A stretch of 64,000 nt of DNA, taken from Paenibacillus sp. Root444D2. Its GTDB lineage: Bacteria; Bacillota; Bacilli; Paenibacillales; NBRC-103111. This document shows positions 27,082-34,127 of the stretch, in pieces. The stretch's first letter is position 1; each line of letters opens with the position of its first letter. Below the pieces are notes generated by a model. That model was not told the origin of the DNA, did not search any database, and saw only the letters and a list, made by a program, of their open reading frames with translations. Made by a program: the position numbers and the translations under genes. The DNA lies in NCBI RefSeq assembly GCF_001426375.1, contig NZ_LMEO01000045.1, positions 1-64,000 of the forward strand, in the 5' to 3' direction.

Positions 27082-27375
27082 CTAGGAACTATGCGAATAG
27101 GCCTTTTGTATACTGTGATCCGTGCTTTGTAAGTACACAGATACTTTTTCAAATGCTTCCTGTGCATCAACGCCATCTAATTGCAAAACAATAACCGACT
27201 GATTGCCTAGTGTTAGGCTTAGGGAAACAATGCCTAGTAAACCCTTTGCATTCAGCATTTTCCCACTTACACCTACATAAATATTGCACGAATACCGATT
27301 AGCTATGGTCACAAAATCCAACACAAGATCAATCGTCCAAGGTTTGTTCCTCGTAAAAGTCCATTCGATTTTCAT
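27082..27375 (-). CDS. HPr-like protein lacking the phosphorylation sites
   Basis: A 97-residue protein that aligns by eye with HPr of the sugar phosphotransferase system through ANRYSCNIYVGVSGKMLNAKGLLGIVSLSLTLG, which corresponds to the HPr core around Ser46. The catalytic His15 position is Thr, the following Arg is Asp, and the regulatory Ser46 position is Gly (AKGLLG). It therefore cannot act as an ordinary phosphocarrier and is more likely a regulatory or scaffold relative. AGGAGG precedes the ATG. It is 32 bases upstream of the LysR gene and is transcribed from the promoter at 27539-27568 through a terminator-like leader. Confidence 0.6.
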   Translation of the reverse strand: MKIEWTFTRNKPWTIDLVLDFVTIANRYSCNIYVGVSGKMLNAKGLLGIVSLSLTLGNQSVIVLQLDGVDAQEAFEKVSVYLQSTDHSIQKAYSHSS

Positions 27376-27440
27376 TCCTATTCCTCCTAGAAAGTGTTAC
27401 AAAATAACTTGCATCGTAAGCTATAGATAGCATTTGCTGA

Positions 27441-27509
27441 TTATGAATGAAAAAAGGAGACGAATTCACCCCTTAGGATGAAGCATCTCCAGTTGTCTGG
27501 TTGATTCAT
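27441..27509 (-). CDS. Possible 22-residue leader peptide
   Basis: An ATG at 27509, about 25 bases after the predicted transcription start, opens a frame reading MNQPDNWRCFILRGEFVSFF and ending TAA at 27441. It spans the whole hairpin at 27456-27490, so ribosome position could decide whether the hairpin forms. The ribosome binding site is poor (CGGAA only), and the reading frame may be accidental. Confidence 0.25.
   Translation of the reverse strand: MNQPDNWRCFILRGEFVSFFHS
27450..27490 (-). terminator. Leader terminator (attenuator candidate) before the HPr-like gene
   Basis: Read on the minus strand, GGAGATG pairs with CGTCTCC and TTCATCC with GGGTGAA around a TAAG loop. This gives about 14 pairs followed by TTTTTT. 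It lies between a strong promoter (27539-27568) and the HPr-like start (27375), with no minus-strand gene ending here, so it looks like an intrinsic terminator inside a leader rather than an ordinary gene end. Confidence 0.7.
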
Positions 27510-27538
27510 ATTATTCCGATAAAATTACTTGTATTTAG

Positions 27539-27568
27539 ATTATAGTGAATCCAACCATATTCTGTCAA
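27539..27568 (-). promoter_or_regulatory. Strong sigma-A promoter of the HPr-like/LysR genes
   Basis: Perfect consensus boxes on the minus strand: TTGACA (27563-27568) and TATAAT (27539-27544), spaced 18 bp. Transcription should start near 27532. Confidence 0.8.
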
Positions 27569-27792
27569 CGTTTAAAATTGAAATACCTAACCTACATGCA
27601 AATGGCATTTCCGGCTAAGCGGAAACCCGCGCAGAGAACAATTTGCACCGTATAGGCAACAGAAAAGAAGCAATTAACCATATTTACATGCAATTAGTCA
27701 GGAATAGACAATTTCTATCAATTTACACCTCTACCAAAATTGCTCGTTTGATGATAGTTTAAGATATACATCCAAGCGAGGGAGAGATCAGA

Positions 27793-27987
27793 ATGAGAAC
27801 CATTTATGAGAATTACCGAGGCTTTAAAATCAGCAAGCAAGAAAGCACCTATAATGCGATTTCTTCAGATCATATTATTTTTAGCCGTTGGCAGCTAAGC
27901 CAAGTTCTAGATACGGTCGATAGTTATGTGGAATTCGCGGATAATAATTCGAGTCCGGATGCGGAATCCGGTATGCCGCAAAACTAA
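27793..27987 (+). CDS. Small hypothetical protein of 64 residues
   Basis: Begins MRTIYENYRGFKISKQE with GGGAGAG at usable spacing before the ATG. The protein is soluble and polar, with a predicted helix SRWQLSQVLDTVDSYVEFAD and a disordered Ser/Asp-rich tail. No family recognised. It stands alone on the plus strand, divergent from the HPr-like gene. Confidence 0.6.
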   Translation: MRTIYENYRGFKISKQESTYNAISSDHIIFSRWQLSQVLDTVDSYVEFADNNSSPDAESGMPQN

Positions 27988-28107
27988 TCGTATCCATTTG
28001 AAATAACGAAATGTTCATTAACCTAATCTCTCCGATTTATATGGAGTGGACTCATAGAGGAACGTGGATGCGCTAATTACTGAATAAACGCCGGTTTCGC
28101 GAGCTGG

Positions 28108-28287
28108 AGGACTACGATCCTTTATTACGTCATTTTGCCCTAAAGAGCATTGATTTCACCCAAATTGCGCATTCACGTTCTGTTCAATCAAATTACAGGC
28201 CACATTTCCTACAAATAACGGAATGAAGTTCCGTTCGTTCAAATTACAGGCCACTTTCCCTTCAATACGGATTGTCGTTCCTCGACG
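28108..28287. repeat. Dispersed intergenic repeat family 2, four units
   Basis: About four related 25-bp units with the core (G)GAAC-TACGAT-x-CGYTATTT in one orientation (28108-28135) and its reverse complement, AAATnRCGsAT...GTTCC, at 28163-28187, 28214-28237 and 28264-28287. The last three start 51 and about 49 bp apart. Between them lies a second shared stretch, TTCAAATTACAGGCCAC or close variants, present twice. The same unit recurs at 33514-33683. No ORF runs through it. Confidence 0.6.
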
Positions 28288-28325
28288 TAGGTTAAGTTCA
28301 CTGTTTCCTTCATCTATGGACTTAG

Positions 28326-28512
28326 TTGTTGTAATTTGTACAACATTTCATTAACGAATTCGCGTATTCCCCGGTTAGTGTTGCAGAACATACAACATTT
28401 CCTTCCCAAAACAGCTTTATCGCATAAAATAAGTCAAAATTGTTGCACTACATACAACTTCAACAGCCTATAGCGAAGAAACGTAACGTAATTGTTGTAC
28501 GTAGTACAACAT
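28326..28512. repeat. Array C: four helically phased palindromes
   Basis: TTGTTGYA-N5-TRCAACAA-type palindromes at 28326-28346, 28379-28398, 28440-28460 and 28492-28512, with centres at 28336, 28388, 28450 and 28502. Spacings are 52, 62 and 52 bp, as in array B. The array directly follows the family 2 repeats and ends ten bases before the terminator at 28522. Linker sequences are not alignable by eye with those of the other arrays. Confidence 0.9.
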
Positions 28513-28521
28513 AACTTGCCT

Positions 28522-28547
28522 TAAAAAGCCCGCCAATGGCGGGCTTT
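28522..28547 (-). terminator. Terminator after the isomerase remnant
   Basis: AAAGCCCGCC-ATT-GGCGGGCTTT, followed on the minus strand by a T run: a strong intrinsic terminator. It is separated from the isomerase stop by the 9-bp tandem repeat. Confidence 0.9.
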
Positions 28548-28628
28548 AACAGCTTTAACAACTTTAACATCTTTAACAGCTTTAACAGCTTTAACAGCTT
28601 TAACAGCTTTAACAGCTTTAACAACTTT
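28548..28628. repeat. Tandem repeat, nine copies of a 9-bp unit
   Basis: Nine head-to-tail copies of AACAGCTTT. Six are identical, two read AACAACTTT and one AACATCTTT. The array fills the space between the stop codon of the isomerase remnant and its terminator, so it would be in the 3' untranslated region of that transcript. The open plus-strand frame it creates (FNSFNS...) is an artefact. Confidence 0.95.
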
Positions 28629-29274
28629 ATAAAATCACATGGTTCATCTTCATCAGCTCTGCGACCTTCTGGAACATGGAAGCATTATGACCAATGGACA
28701 TCGCGCAGTGATGTGTCGGCGCCTCGGCGAACCAGCGCGTCATGTACGCGTCTGGATGATCGCGGAACTTCACCGGCGTCTGCGTGTTGCCGATTCTCAT
28801 GATCGGCCCGTTCGTGGACTCGCCTTCGCTGGAGATGAGCTTCAGCCGACCATCGCCGGTCTGCGTCACATTCAGGGTCGTGATCGCCCCCGTCTTCACC
28901 TTCGCCTCGACGGATACGCCCGTGCCTTGCTTCCCGTGATAAAGCCCCATCCCGCGCAGAATCGGCTTTCCTTCGGAAATCGCGATATGGAACGGTCCGT
29001 CATGACCCAGCAAGATCGTCTCGTCGATATAATCCACGACGACGATTTCCGAGAAGCTGCCGCCGACGCCAAGGATGTCGCTGATTTTCATCGAGACGGC
29101 CGTCTTGAGGTCCCCTTCGCCGGAGCACGGGATACCGCGTGCGGTGAGCAGCGAATGGCCAACGATGAAGCCGCCCTGCAGCTTCTCGTAATCGCCCCCC
29201 GGCGCACCGTGGTAGTAGTAGGACAAGGCATCTAGATCGTACGCTCTGACGAGCTTCTCCTGCGCTGCCCCCAC
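28627..29274 (-). pseudogene. 5'-truncated L-fucose/L-arabinose isomerase-family gene
   Basis: The frame encodes about 215 residues that match the C-terminal part of this ketol isomerase family: SYYYHGAPGGDYEKLQGGF, VSMKISDILGVGGSFSEIVVVDY, LLGHDGPFHIA and TRWFAEAPTHHCAMSIGHN. Complete proteins are roughly twice this length, and the N-terminal half is missing. The only possible start is a GTG with no ribosome binding site. The gene body begins about 40 bases after the stop of the FucU-like gene, next to an operator, so an internal deletion seems to have removed the 5' half. It is probably not functional. Confidence 0.8.
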
Positions 29275-29299
29275 TTTACAAGACGGGTGTGACTTTAGA

Positions 29300-29311
29300 G
29301 TTATCGATAAT
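29300..29311. promoter_or_regulatory. Second LacI-type operator, before the isomerase remnant
   Basis: GTTATCGATAAT, one base different from the perfect palindrome at 29768-29779. The similarity extends beyond the palindrome (both are followed by a CCAAAATTA-like stretch), so about 20 bp appear duplicated. It lies 3' of fucU and just upstream of the truncated isomerase. Confidence 0.6.
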
Positions 29312-29316
29312 CCAAA

Positions 29317-29742
29317 TTACTCATTAATGACTCCTTTTTTCAAAATAACATTGGCGTATAAAGCTTTCTCACTCGTTGCAACGATCGCATAGGCTTTCTT
29401 CGCTCGCTCATAAAAAGCGAATCGCTCCATATACTCAATTTGTGGTTGCGTTTGGGTACGAATGATCTCTTCGTATGTCGCCCAAATTGGTGTTTCCACT
29501 TTATCCCCTGGTACTTTGGCCATAAGTGCTACAGGTTGTTCACTGTAAGTATCCAGTGGGAATAACGATAAAACCGCTTCCAATAATTCTGGTACACCAT
29601 GGCCATCGCTGCGCAGCAGGCGATTCGTATGACTGGCAGCAGGGAAATTGCCATCCGCTAGAATAATTTCATCCCCATGCCCCATTTCCATCAGCACCTT
29701 CAAAAGCTCCGGCGACAAGATGGAAGGAATACCTTTAAGCAT
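29317..29742 (-). CDS. RbsD/FucU family sugar mutarotase
   Basis: A 141-residue protein of the RbsD/FucU family, which interconverts sugar anomers in the cytoplasm (L-fucose for FucU). It starts at the ATG at 29742 (MLKGIPSILSPELLKVLMEMGHGDEI), with GAGGAGG at proper spacing. The family residues His (MGHGDEIILADGNFPA) and the C-terminal AYAIVATSEKALYANVILKKGV are present. It is divergent from the LacI-family gene and shares its operator. The isomerase that should follow it is truncated, so the mutarotase may be a leftover of a damaged sugar operon. Confidence 0.85.
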   Translation of the reverse strand: MLKGIPSILSPELLKVLMEMGHGDEIILADGNFPAASHTNRLLRSDGHGVPELLEAVLSLFPLDTYSEQPVALMAKVPGDKVETPIWATYEEIIRTQTQPQIEYMERFAFYERAKKAYAIVATSEKALYANVILKKGVINE

Positions 29743-29767
29743 ATTCAAGACCTCCTCAAAATTAAGT

Positions 29768-29779
29768 GTTATCGATAAC
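29768..29779. promoter_or_regulatory. LacI-type operator between fucU-like and lacI-like genes
   Basis: GTTATCGATAAC is a perfect 12-bp palindrome with a central CG, as usual for LacI-family sites. Its place between the divergent genes suggests that the regulator at 29865 controls both. Confidence 0.7.
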
Positions 29780-29864
29780 CCAAAATTATCAATTTTAAGC
29801 CTTGCTGTCAATCCTTAATTTCTATACAATAGACGAATAGGATGAGATAAAAAGGTGACTCAAC

Positions 29865-30872
29865 GTGATTACAATTTATGATATCGCTGAAAAAGCCGGA
29901 GTTTCGGCAATGACCGTTTCACGGGTTATTAATAATACAGGTCGTATCAGCGAAGCAACGCGCAAGCGGGTAAGGAAAGTAATGGAAGATCTCCACTATA
30001 TTCCGAATTCGATGGCACGCAGTCTGGTACTTCAGAAGACGAAAATTCTTTCCCTGCTCATTACGGATATTACAAATCCGTTCTATACTACGCTTGCACG
30101 CGGTGCAGAGGATGCAGCTAAACGTGCTGGGTATCGGCTGCTTTTTGCGAATAGTGATGAAGATTATGCGAAAGAGAAAGACTACGTTGATATGATTCTA
30201 TCAACCCGTGTGGATGGCGTTCTATTCGCCCCGACGGGCGATCATTCTGTCGAGAATCTTGGGCAACTGCAGAAGCATAATATCCCCTTCGTTGTTTTGG
30301 ACCGTGAAATACCGGGAATTGAGGCGGATGTGGTACTCGGGGACAGTAAGGAAGGCGCGAGGAAACTTGTTGAGCATTTAATTGGTTTGGGACATCACCG
30401 AATCGCTATGATTAACGGTTCACAAGATGTCTCTACAGCCCGCTTGCGTTACACGGGGTATTGTGAGGCGCATCTACTTAGTGGATTATCCATAGATGAC
30501 ACGCTCGTCGCACATCTAAACTATCGTGATTTCCACGATGAATCCGCATTAGATGCACTCCTTAATCTTGCAGATCCACCTACAGCTATCTTCGCGGCTA
30601 ACAACATGCTCGCCGTCGGTGTCATTCAATCATTGAGACAGCGCGGCTTGCAGGTGCCAGATGATCTATCGGTCGTCTGTTTTGACGATTTCGGCCCAGC
30701 AGGTGCGATTAGCCCTTTTCTAACCCTGGCTTCACAGCCTGCCTATCAATTCGGCTTATTAGGCATGCAGCTGTTGATTGAACGCATTGAAGGCGAAGCC
30801 GTTCATGAGAATCGGAAGATCATTCTGCCTTCGGAGATGATTATCCGAGCTTCTACGCAGGCGTTGAAGTGA
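29865..30872 (+). CDS. LacI-family transcriptional regulator
   Basis: A 335-residue repressor. The N-terminal helix-turn-helix TIYDIAEKAGVSAMTVSRVINN and hinge MARSL are followed by a sugar-binding core with LLITDITNPFYTTLARGAEDAAKRAGY and PTAIFAANNMLAVGVIQSLRQRGLQVPDDLSVVCFDD. The adjacent mutarotase and isomerase remnant suggest a deoxy sugar or pentose as ligand. The gene seems intact although its presumed target operon is damaged. Confidence 0.9.
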   Translation: MITIYDIAEKAGVSAMTVSRVINNTGRISEATRKRVRKVMEDLHYIPNSMARSLVLQKTKILSLLITDITNPFYTTLARGAEDAAKRAGYRLLFANSDEDYAKEKDYVDMILSTRVDGVLFAPTGDHSVENLGQLQKHNIPFVVLDREIPGIEADVVLGDSKEGARKLVEHLIGLGHHRIAMINGSQDVSTARLRYTGYCEAHLLSGLSIDDTLVAHLNYRDFHDESALDALLNLADPPTAIFAANNMLAVGVIQSLRQRGLQVPDDLSVVCFDDFGPAGAISPFLTLASQPAYQFGLLGMQLLIERIEGEAVHENRKIILPSEMIIRASTQALK

Positions 30873-31039
30873 TGGCTGACATTGCGGTTAACAGGGGAAG
30901 CATATGGTTTAAAAGGTCCCGACTTTGCAAGATCATCCGAGTCCGAAGAACCGCGGATCTTTGCCGCTAATAGCGAAAGCCTACAGATTAGCAATCTCTA
31001 GCCCTTCGAGAAAGTGCCTTGCCATTAGGTTTGAATGAC

Positions 31040-31224
31040 ATGTTGTAGTTTCTACAACATTTCGTTAAACAAATAAGCTGAATGAAATGATTGTTGCATA
31101 ATGTGCAAGATTATCACCTTAATAAGCTGGATTAGGTCTGAATTTAGAAAAAATGTTGTACATCGTACAACATTCATTGGCTTTTGAACTAAATGAAGGA
31201 ATTATGCTGTACGGTGTACAACAA
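31040..31224. repeat. Array D: four helically phased palindromes
   Basis: Palindromes at 31040-31060 (ATGTTGTA-GTTTC-TACAACAT, perfect), 31091-31111 (one mismatch), 31152-31174 (AATGTTGTA-CATCG-TACAACATT, perfect) and 31205-31224 (one mismatch). Centres at 31050, 31101, 31163 and 31214 give 51, 62 and 51 bp. This array lies between two plus-strand genes (stop at 30872, start at 31322) and fills most of the 449-base gap, in which no gene is evident. Confidence 0.9.
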
Positions 31225-31321
31225 TCCACTTGTTGTTGCTGCTGTAGAGTTTTTCCATCCCCCATCATGTCAATTCATTAGAAAAAATGTTAAAGCACCC
31301 TATGAATCTTAGGAGATTAGA

Positions 31322-31633
31322 ATGAACCCAATCGTAGAGCAAGCCTTACAAACCACGCTAAAAAACTGGAATGCCATGTCGGCATCACGAGGTGATGAGC
31401 AGGAAGCTGTCGCCGATCAATTCCAATCTTCTTTTTATTTATTTATCGATGCAGTCCGTGAATGGGTTTATGAGTTAGAACCGCGGCCTCAAACCATTGA
31501 TGAGTTATTAGACATGGACATGATACAGGAAATCTTCGATCTCCTTCCAGCACCGCTTCATTTGAACTTCGAGACGGAACTTGAGCTTATGGTGGATAAT
31601 GTGGTTAGAATCGACGATGATAAGTATGATTAA
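31322..31633 (+). CDS. Hypothetical protein of 103 residues
   Basis: Begins MNPIVEQALQTTLKNWNAMS with TTAGGAGA upstream of the ATG. The product is acidic and helical, with DELLDMDMIQEIFDLLPAPLHL and an acidic end RIDDDKYD. No membrane segments, no recognised family. It is followed by a bidirectional terminator at 31705-31736. Confidence 0.65.
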   Translation: MNPIVEQALQTTLKNWNAMSASRGDEQEAVADQFQSSFYLFIDAVREWVYELEPRPQTIDELLDMDMIQEIFDLLPAPLHLNFETELELMVDNVVRIDDDKYD

Positions 31634-31704
31634 GATTTCCCATAATTACGAATCATCGCTGCTCTAACCGTCTAATCTCTAGCTGGCTCATCACGCCTAA
31701 GCAG

Positions 31705-31736
31705 CAAAAAAGCCCAATGTCGAATTGGGCTTTTTT
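31705..31736. terminator. Bidirectional terminator
   Basis: AAAAAAGCCCAAT-GTCG-AATTGGGCTTTTTT gives T runs on both strands. It serves the plus-strand gene ending at 31633 and possibly the minus-strand gene ending at 31856. Confidence 0.9.
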
Positions 31737-31855
31737 CATCGTTTATGAGATTCCTGTCGCGCTATTACACTTATCCATATTCCATGTCGCCTTAACTTAT
31801 GTTCCATCACGCGCATTCTGTACTTACAACATGCTCCAGATCGCGCTATCTGTTA

Positions 31856-32365
31856 TTAAACCGTTTTATCCACAAACGTAACCTGGTTCTGCTCAGCAAA
31901 TTTCTTTAATCTAGCAGCCATGGCCGTTACGTCGAATCGATTCAGAGATTTATTGTACACCCAACGTGGTGACTTCCCATTCAGGTCAATGACCACTTGA
32001 CCTGGGGAGTATACGATTTCTTTAATTTTATCGGCATTAAGTACAAGCTCTCTGGCAAAACCCCTCTTCGAGATACTCGTCTTACTAACCTTTAAATAAG
32101 GACGGCGAATAAAATAAACGAACAGTCCAACCGCCATGTAACTGAGTGTCGTATACCAGTACATCTTGTCCCCGTCTGTTTTGGTCAAAGTAACCAATAA
32201 TAAGATGGAAATTAGAACAAAAAATAAAGCTAACATAATGCTTCTACCCTTGAATACTTCCGATCGGTCCGGATCCGAAGAAATCGGAGCTATCCCCTGT
32301 TTGGAGCGATTCTTGTTTACAGTTTTCGTATTTTTGCTTACCATTCTTTCCCACTTACGAGACAT
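31856..32365 (-). CDS. Membrane protein with two helices, unknown function
   Basis: A 169-residue protein with a basic cytoplasmic N-terminus (about 1-42), two membrane helices (about 43-60 SIMLALFFVLISILLLVTL and 70-86 TTLSYMAVGLFVYFI) and a C-terminal soluble part resembling a small PH-like beta domain (YLKVSKTSISKRGF...EIVYSPGQVVIDLNGKSPRWVY). The family is not recognised with confidence. The gene is 47 bases downstream of the SDR gene on the same strand. Confidence 0.65.
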   Translation of the reverse strand: MSRKWERMVSKNTKTVNKNRSKQGIAPISSDPDRSEVFKGRSIMLALFFVLISILLLVTLTKTDGDKMYWYTTLSYMAVGLFVYFIRRPYLKVSKTSISKRGFARELVLNADKIKEIVYSPGQVVIDLNGKSPRWVYNKSLNRFDVTAMAARLKKFAEQNQVTFVDKTV

Positions 32366-32412
32366 TCATTTCACTCCTTGGTTTATTCGTACTTACACAA
32401 ATACATCCTTCT

Positions 32413-33255
32413 TCATTTCAATAATCGATTCAAAACGCCTTCATACCATCTCCATGGCAAAAGACTTCTCGCCCTCAGCCCCGACCTTACACCACGTCCC
32501 ATTGGATAACGGAGCTTTGGCCGCGGGTTGTCTACAATTCGTGCAATTAGGTCGGCTACTTCCTGCGGATCGGGTGCAGTCACGGAGGCTTTCCTTGAGT
32601 AGTCAAGCATTTTACTAAGCCGTTTCCAATAAGGAGAAGCTTCCGTGGTATGGATCGCCTCGAAACCTTTACGCCAAATCTCTGTCTTATAGGCACCTGG
32701 CTCTACAAGCACGACGCGTACACCCAGGGGCATCATTTCCAAACGAAGCGATTCACTAAAGCCCTCAATAGCAAACTTCGAAGTGCTATACGGGGCATAG
32801 CCAGGAAATGCCGATAGCCCGCTCACACTGCTTACATTAACAATGCAACCAGATTGCTGTGCGCGCATGTGCGGCAGGACGGCCCTCGTTGTTGCAATGA
32901 CACCGAATACATTCGTTTCCAGCTGAGATCTCCACGCTTCCATCGGTACATCTTCCACATACCCCCCGACAGCAAAACCCGCATTGTTAATGAGAACATC
33001 GATTCTGCCATACTTGTCCATAATATCAGAAACGACTTGTTCAATCGAGTCATGAATCGTTACATCAAGAGCCATGATTACGAGGGCATTTGTTACGCCA
33101 GCTTGTTCAGCATTCGCGAGCAAATCTTCACTTTTATCTAGGTCACGCATAGTTGCGATAACGTGATACCCCTTTTGGGCCAGAGCTATTGACGTTAATA
33201 AGCCAAATCCGCTAGATGCGCCAGTCACTAATGCTGTCGGCTTTGTGAATCTCAT
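32413..33255 (-). CDS. SDR family oxidoreductase
   Basis: A 280-residue classical short-chain dehydrogenase with TGASSGFGLLTSIALAQKGY for NADP/NAD binding, NNAGFAVGGYVED, the catalytic Ser in NVSSVSGL and the YSTSK motif for Tyr and Lys. The extra C-terminal region (about 230-280, KASVTAPDPQEVADLIARIVDNPRPKLRYPMG) is typical of the retinol-dehydrogenase-like SDR group. Substrate unknown. Probably cotranscribed with the membrane protein downstream. Confidence 0.85.
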   Translation of the reverse strand: MRFTKPTALVTGASSGFGLLTSIALAQKGYHVIATMRDLDKSEDLLANAEQAGVTNALVIMALDVTIHDSIEQVVSDIMDKYGRIDVLINNAGFAVGGYVEDVPMEAWRSQLETNVFGVIATTRAVLPHMRAQQSGCIVNVSSVSGLSAFPGYAPYSTSKFAIEGFSESLRLEMMPLGVRVVLVEPGAYKTEIWRKGFEAIHTTEASPYWKRLSKMLDYSRKASVTAPDPQEVADLIARIVDNPRPKLRYPMGRGVRSGLRARSLLPWRWYEGVLNRLLK

Positions 33256-33401
33256 CCAGACTGCCCCCTATTTATCCAACTCACATTCATAATCCCATAC
33301 AAAAGCCATAATGTCGATATATAAAAGAGGACAATTGGTTCGAGCAGGAGCTAATCTCCTAGTGAATGCCCATTTATGGCTGATTCTATCCAATCACATG
33401 T

Positions 33402-33429
33402 AAAAAAACCTGAGGCTTTGCCTCAAGTT
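33402..33429 (-). terminator. Minus-strand terminator upstream of the SDR gene
   Basis: TTGAGGC-AAA-GCCTCAGG followed by TTTTTTT on the minus strand. No minus-strand gene ends close by, so it may back up the tatA terminator at 33827-33886. Confidence 0.7.
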
Positions 33430-33513
33430 AACTTATCGACTTATCATCATGCGCTGAGGCGAATGAATCGTTAGTTTCCTTCAAACCATCCAAAACCTGA
33501 GGCGGAACGTCGA

Positions 33514-33683
33514 TTCGCTATTTTGCTTGAATGAGGTTATATGGCTAGCCTAACGGAAGGGCGATTCGTTATTTTCGCTTTAAGAGCCATATTTCAATCC
33601 AAACGGCAAATTAACGCATCTACGTTCTCCTCAACGCTCAAAAAGGCAGCTTTTTCGATAAATAGCGCATCGTAGTTCCTCTC
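33514..33683. repeat. Dispersed intergenic repeat family 2, two direct and two inverted units
   Basis: Two units in direct orientation (33514-33537 with GGAACGTCGATTCGCTATTTT and 33554-33578 with GGAAGGGCGATTCGTTATTTT), then two in reverse orientation (33608-33630 and 33660-33683, AAATAGCGCATCGTAGTTCC). The direct units are 41 bp apart and the inverted ones 51 bp, the same 51 bp as at 28.2 kb. The arrangement head-to-head is that of a large inverted repeat. The 33256-33895 gap otherwise holds only the two terminators. Confidence 0.6.
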
Positions 33684-33826
33684 CATGGAATTGATGGAAG
33701 ATTCATATTGAGCAGACTATCATGAAATGATTGTGTAAATCCATTGCTTTTCCTGTGTTTTTTTCACATCCAAACTATACAAGACTCAAAAGAGTGAAAG
33801 AAGGTTAATTCGTTGTACAGAAGCGC

Positions 33827-33886
33827 AAAAAAGCCTGTAACGAGATGCTCTCCTCCAAAGAGAATAATCACAGATACAGGCTTTCT
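33827..33886 (-). terminator. Terminator of tatA
   Basis: AAAGCCTGTA (minus strand 33886-33875) pairs with TACAGGCTTTTTT (33839-33827) across a loop of about 35 bases that includes an AGAG/CTCT stem. It lies just after the tatA stop. Confidence 0.7.
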
Positions 33887-33895
33887 GAGCTTCGT

Positions 33896-34108
33896 TTATA
33901 CTTTCGCCTTCTCAAACAGCTTATCAGCTGGCTCTACATGTTCAGGTGCTTCTTTGCCCTCGGATACGAGTTCCCTCGCAGAGTTTTTGAACTCGTGCAG
34001 CGTGCGTCCCACTGCGCGACCAAGCTCTGGAAGCTTGGAAGGACCAAACAAGACTAAGACAACAACTAAGATTAACATGAGACCAGGAAAGCCAATATTT
34101 TGCAGCAT
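33896..34108 (-). CDS. tatA: Sec-independent (twin-arginine) translocase subunit TatA
   Basis: A 70-residue TatA/TatE subunit: one N-terminal membrane helix (GFPGLMLILVVVLVLFG), the Pro-Ser-Lys-Leu-Pro-Glu-Leu hinge PSKLPELGRAVGRTL, an amphipathic helix and a charged tail. Together with TatC it exports folded proteins that carry twin-arginine signals. The ATG at 34108 is preferred; the GGAG eight to nine bases upstream fits it better than the TTG at 34117. It is the last gene of the amine oxidase-RidA-tatA unit, and tatC lies in the divergent unit. Confidence 0.92.
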   Translation of the reverse strand: MLQNIGFPGLMLILVVVLVLFGPSKLPELGRAVGRTLHEFKNSARELVSEGKEAPEHVEPADKLFEKAKV

Positions 34109-34127
34109 AGGAATCAACTCCGTTTCA

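Noticed and set aside
27376..27532. T-box or SAM riboswitch in the leader before the HPr-like gene
   Set aside because: No T-box antiterminator motif and no SAM-riboswitch core was visible; only a plain terminator hairpin.
28536..28802. Plus-strand ORF with an FNSFNS repeat
   Set aside because: It is produced by the 9-bp tandem repeat and the complement of the isomerase remnant; no ribosome binding site.
28639..29235. 198-residue plus-strand ORF
   Set aside because: Shadow of the isomerase remnant on the other strand; its composition follows the GC-rich complement.
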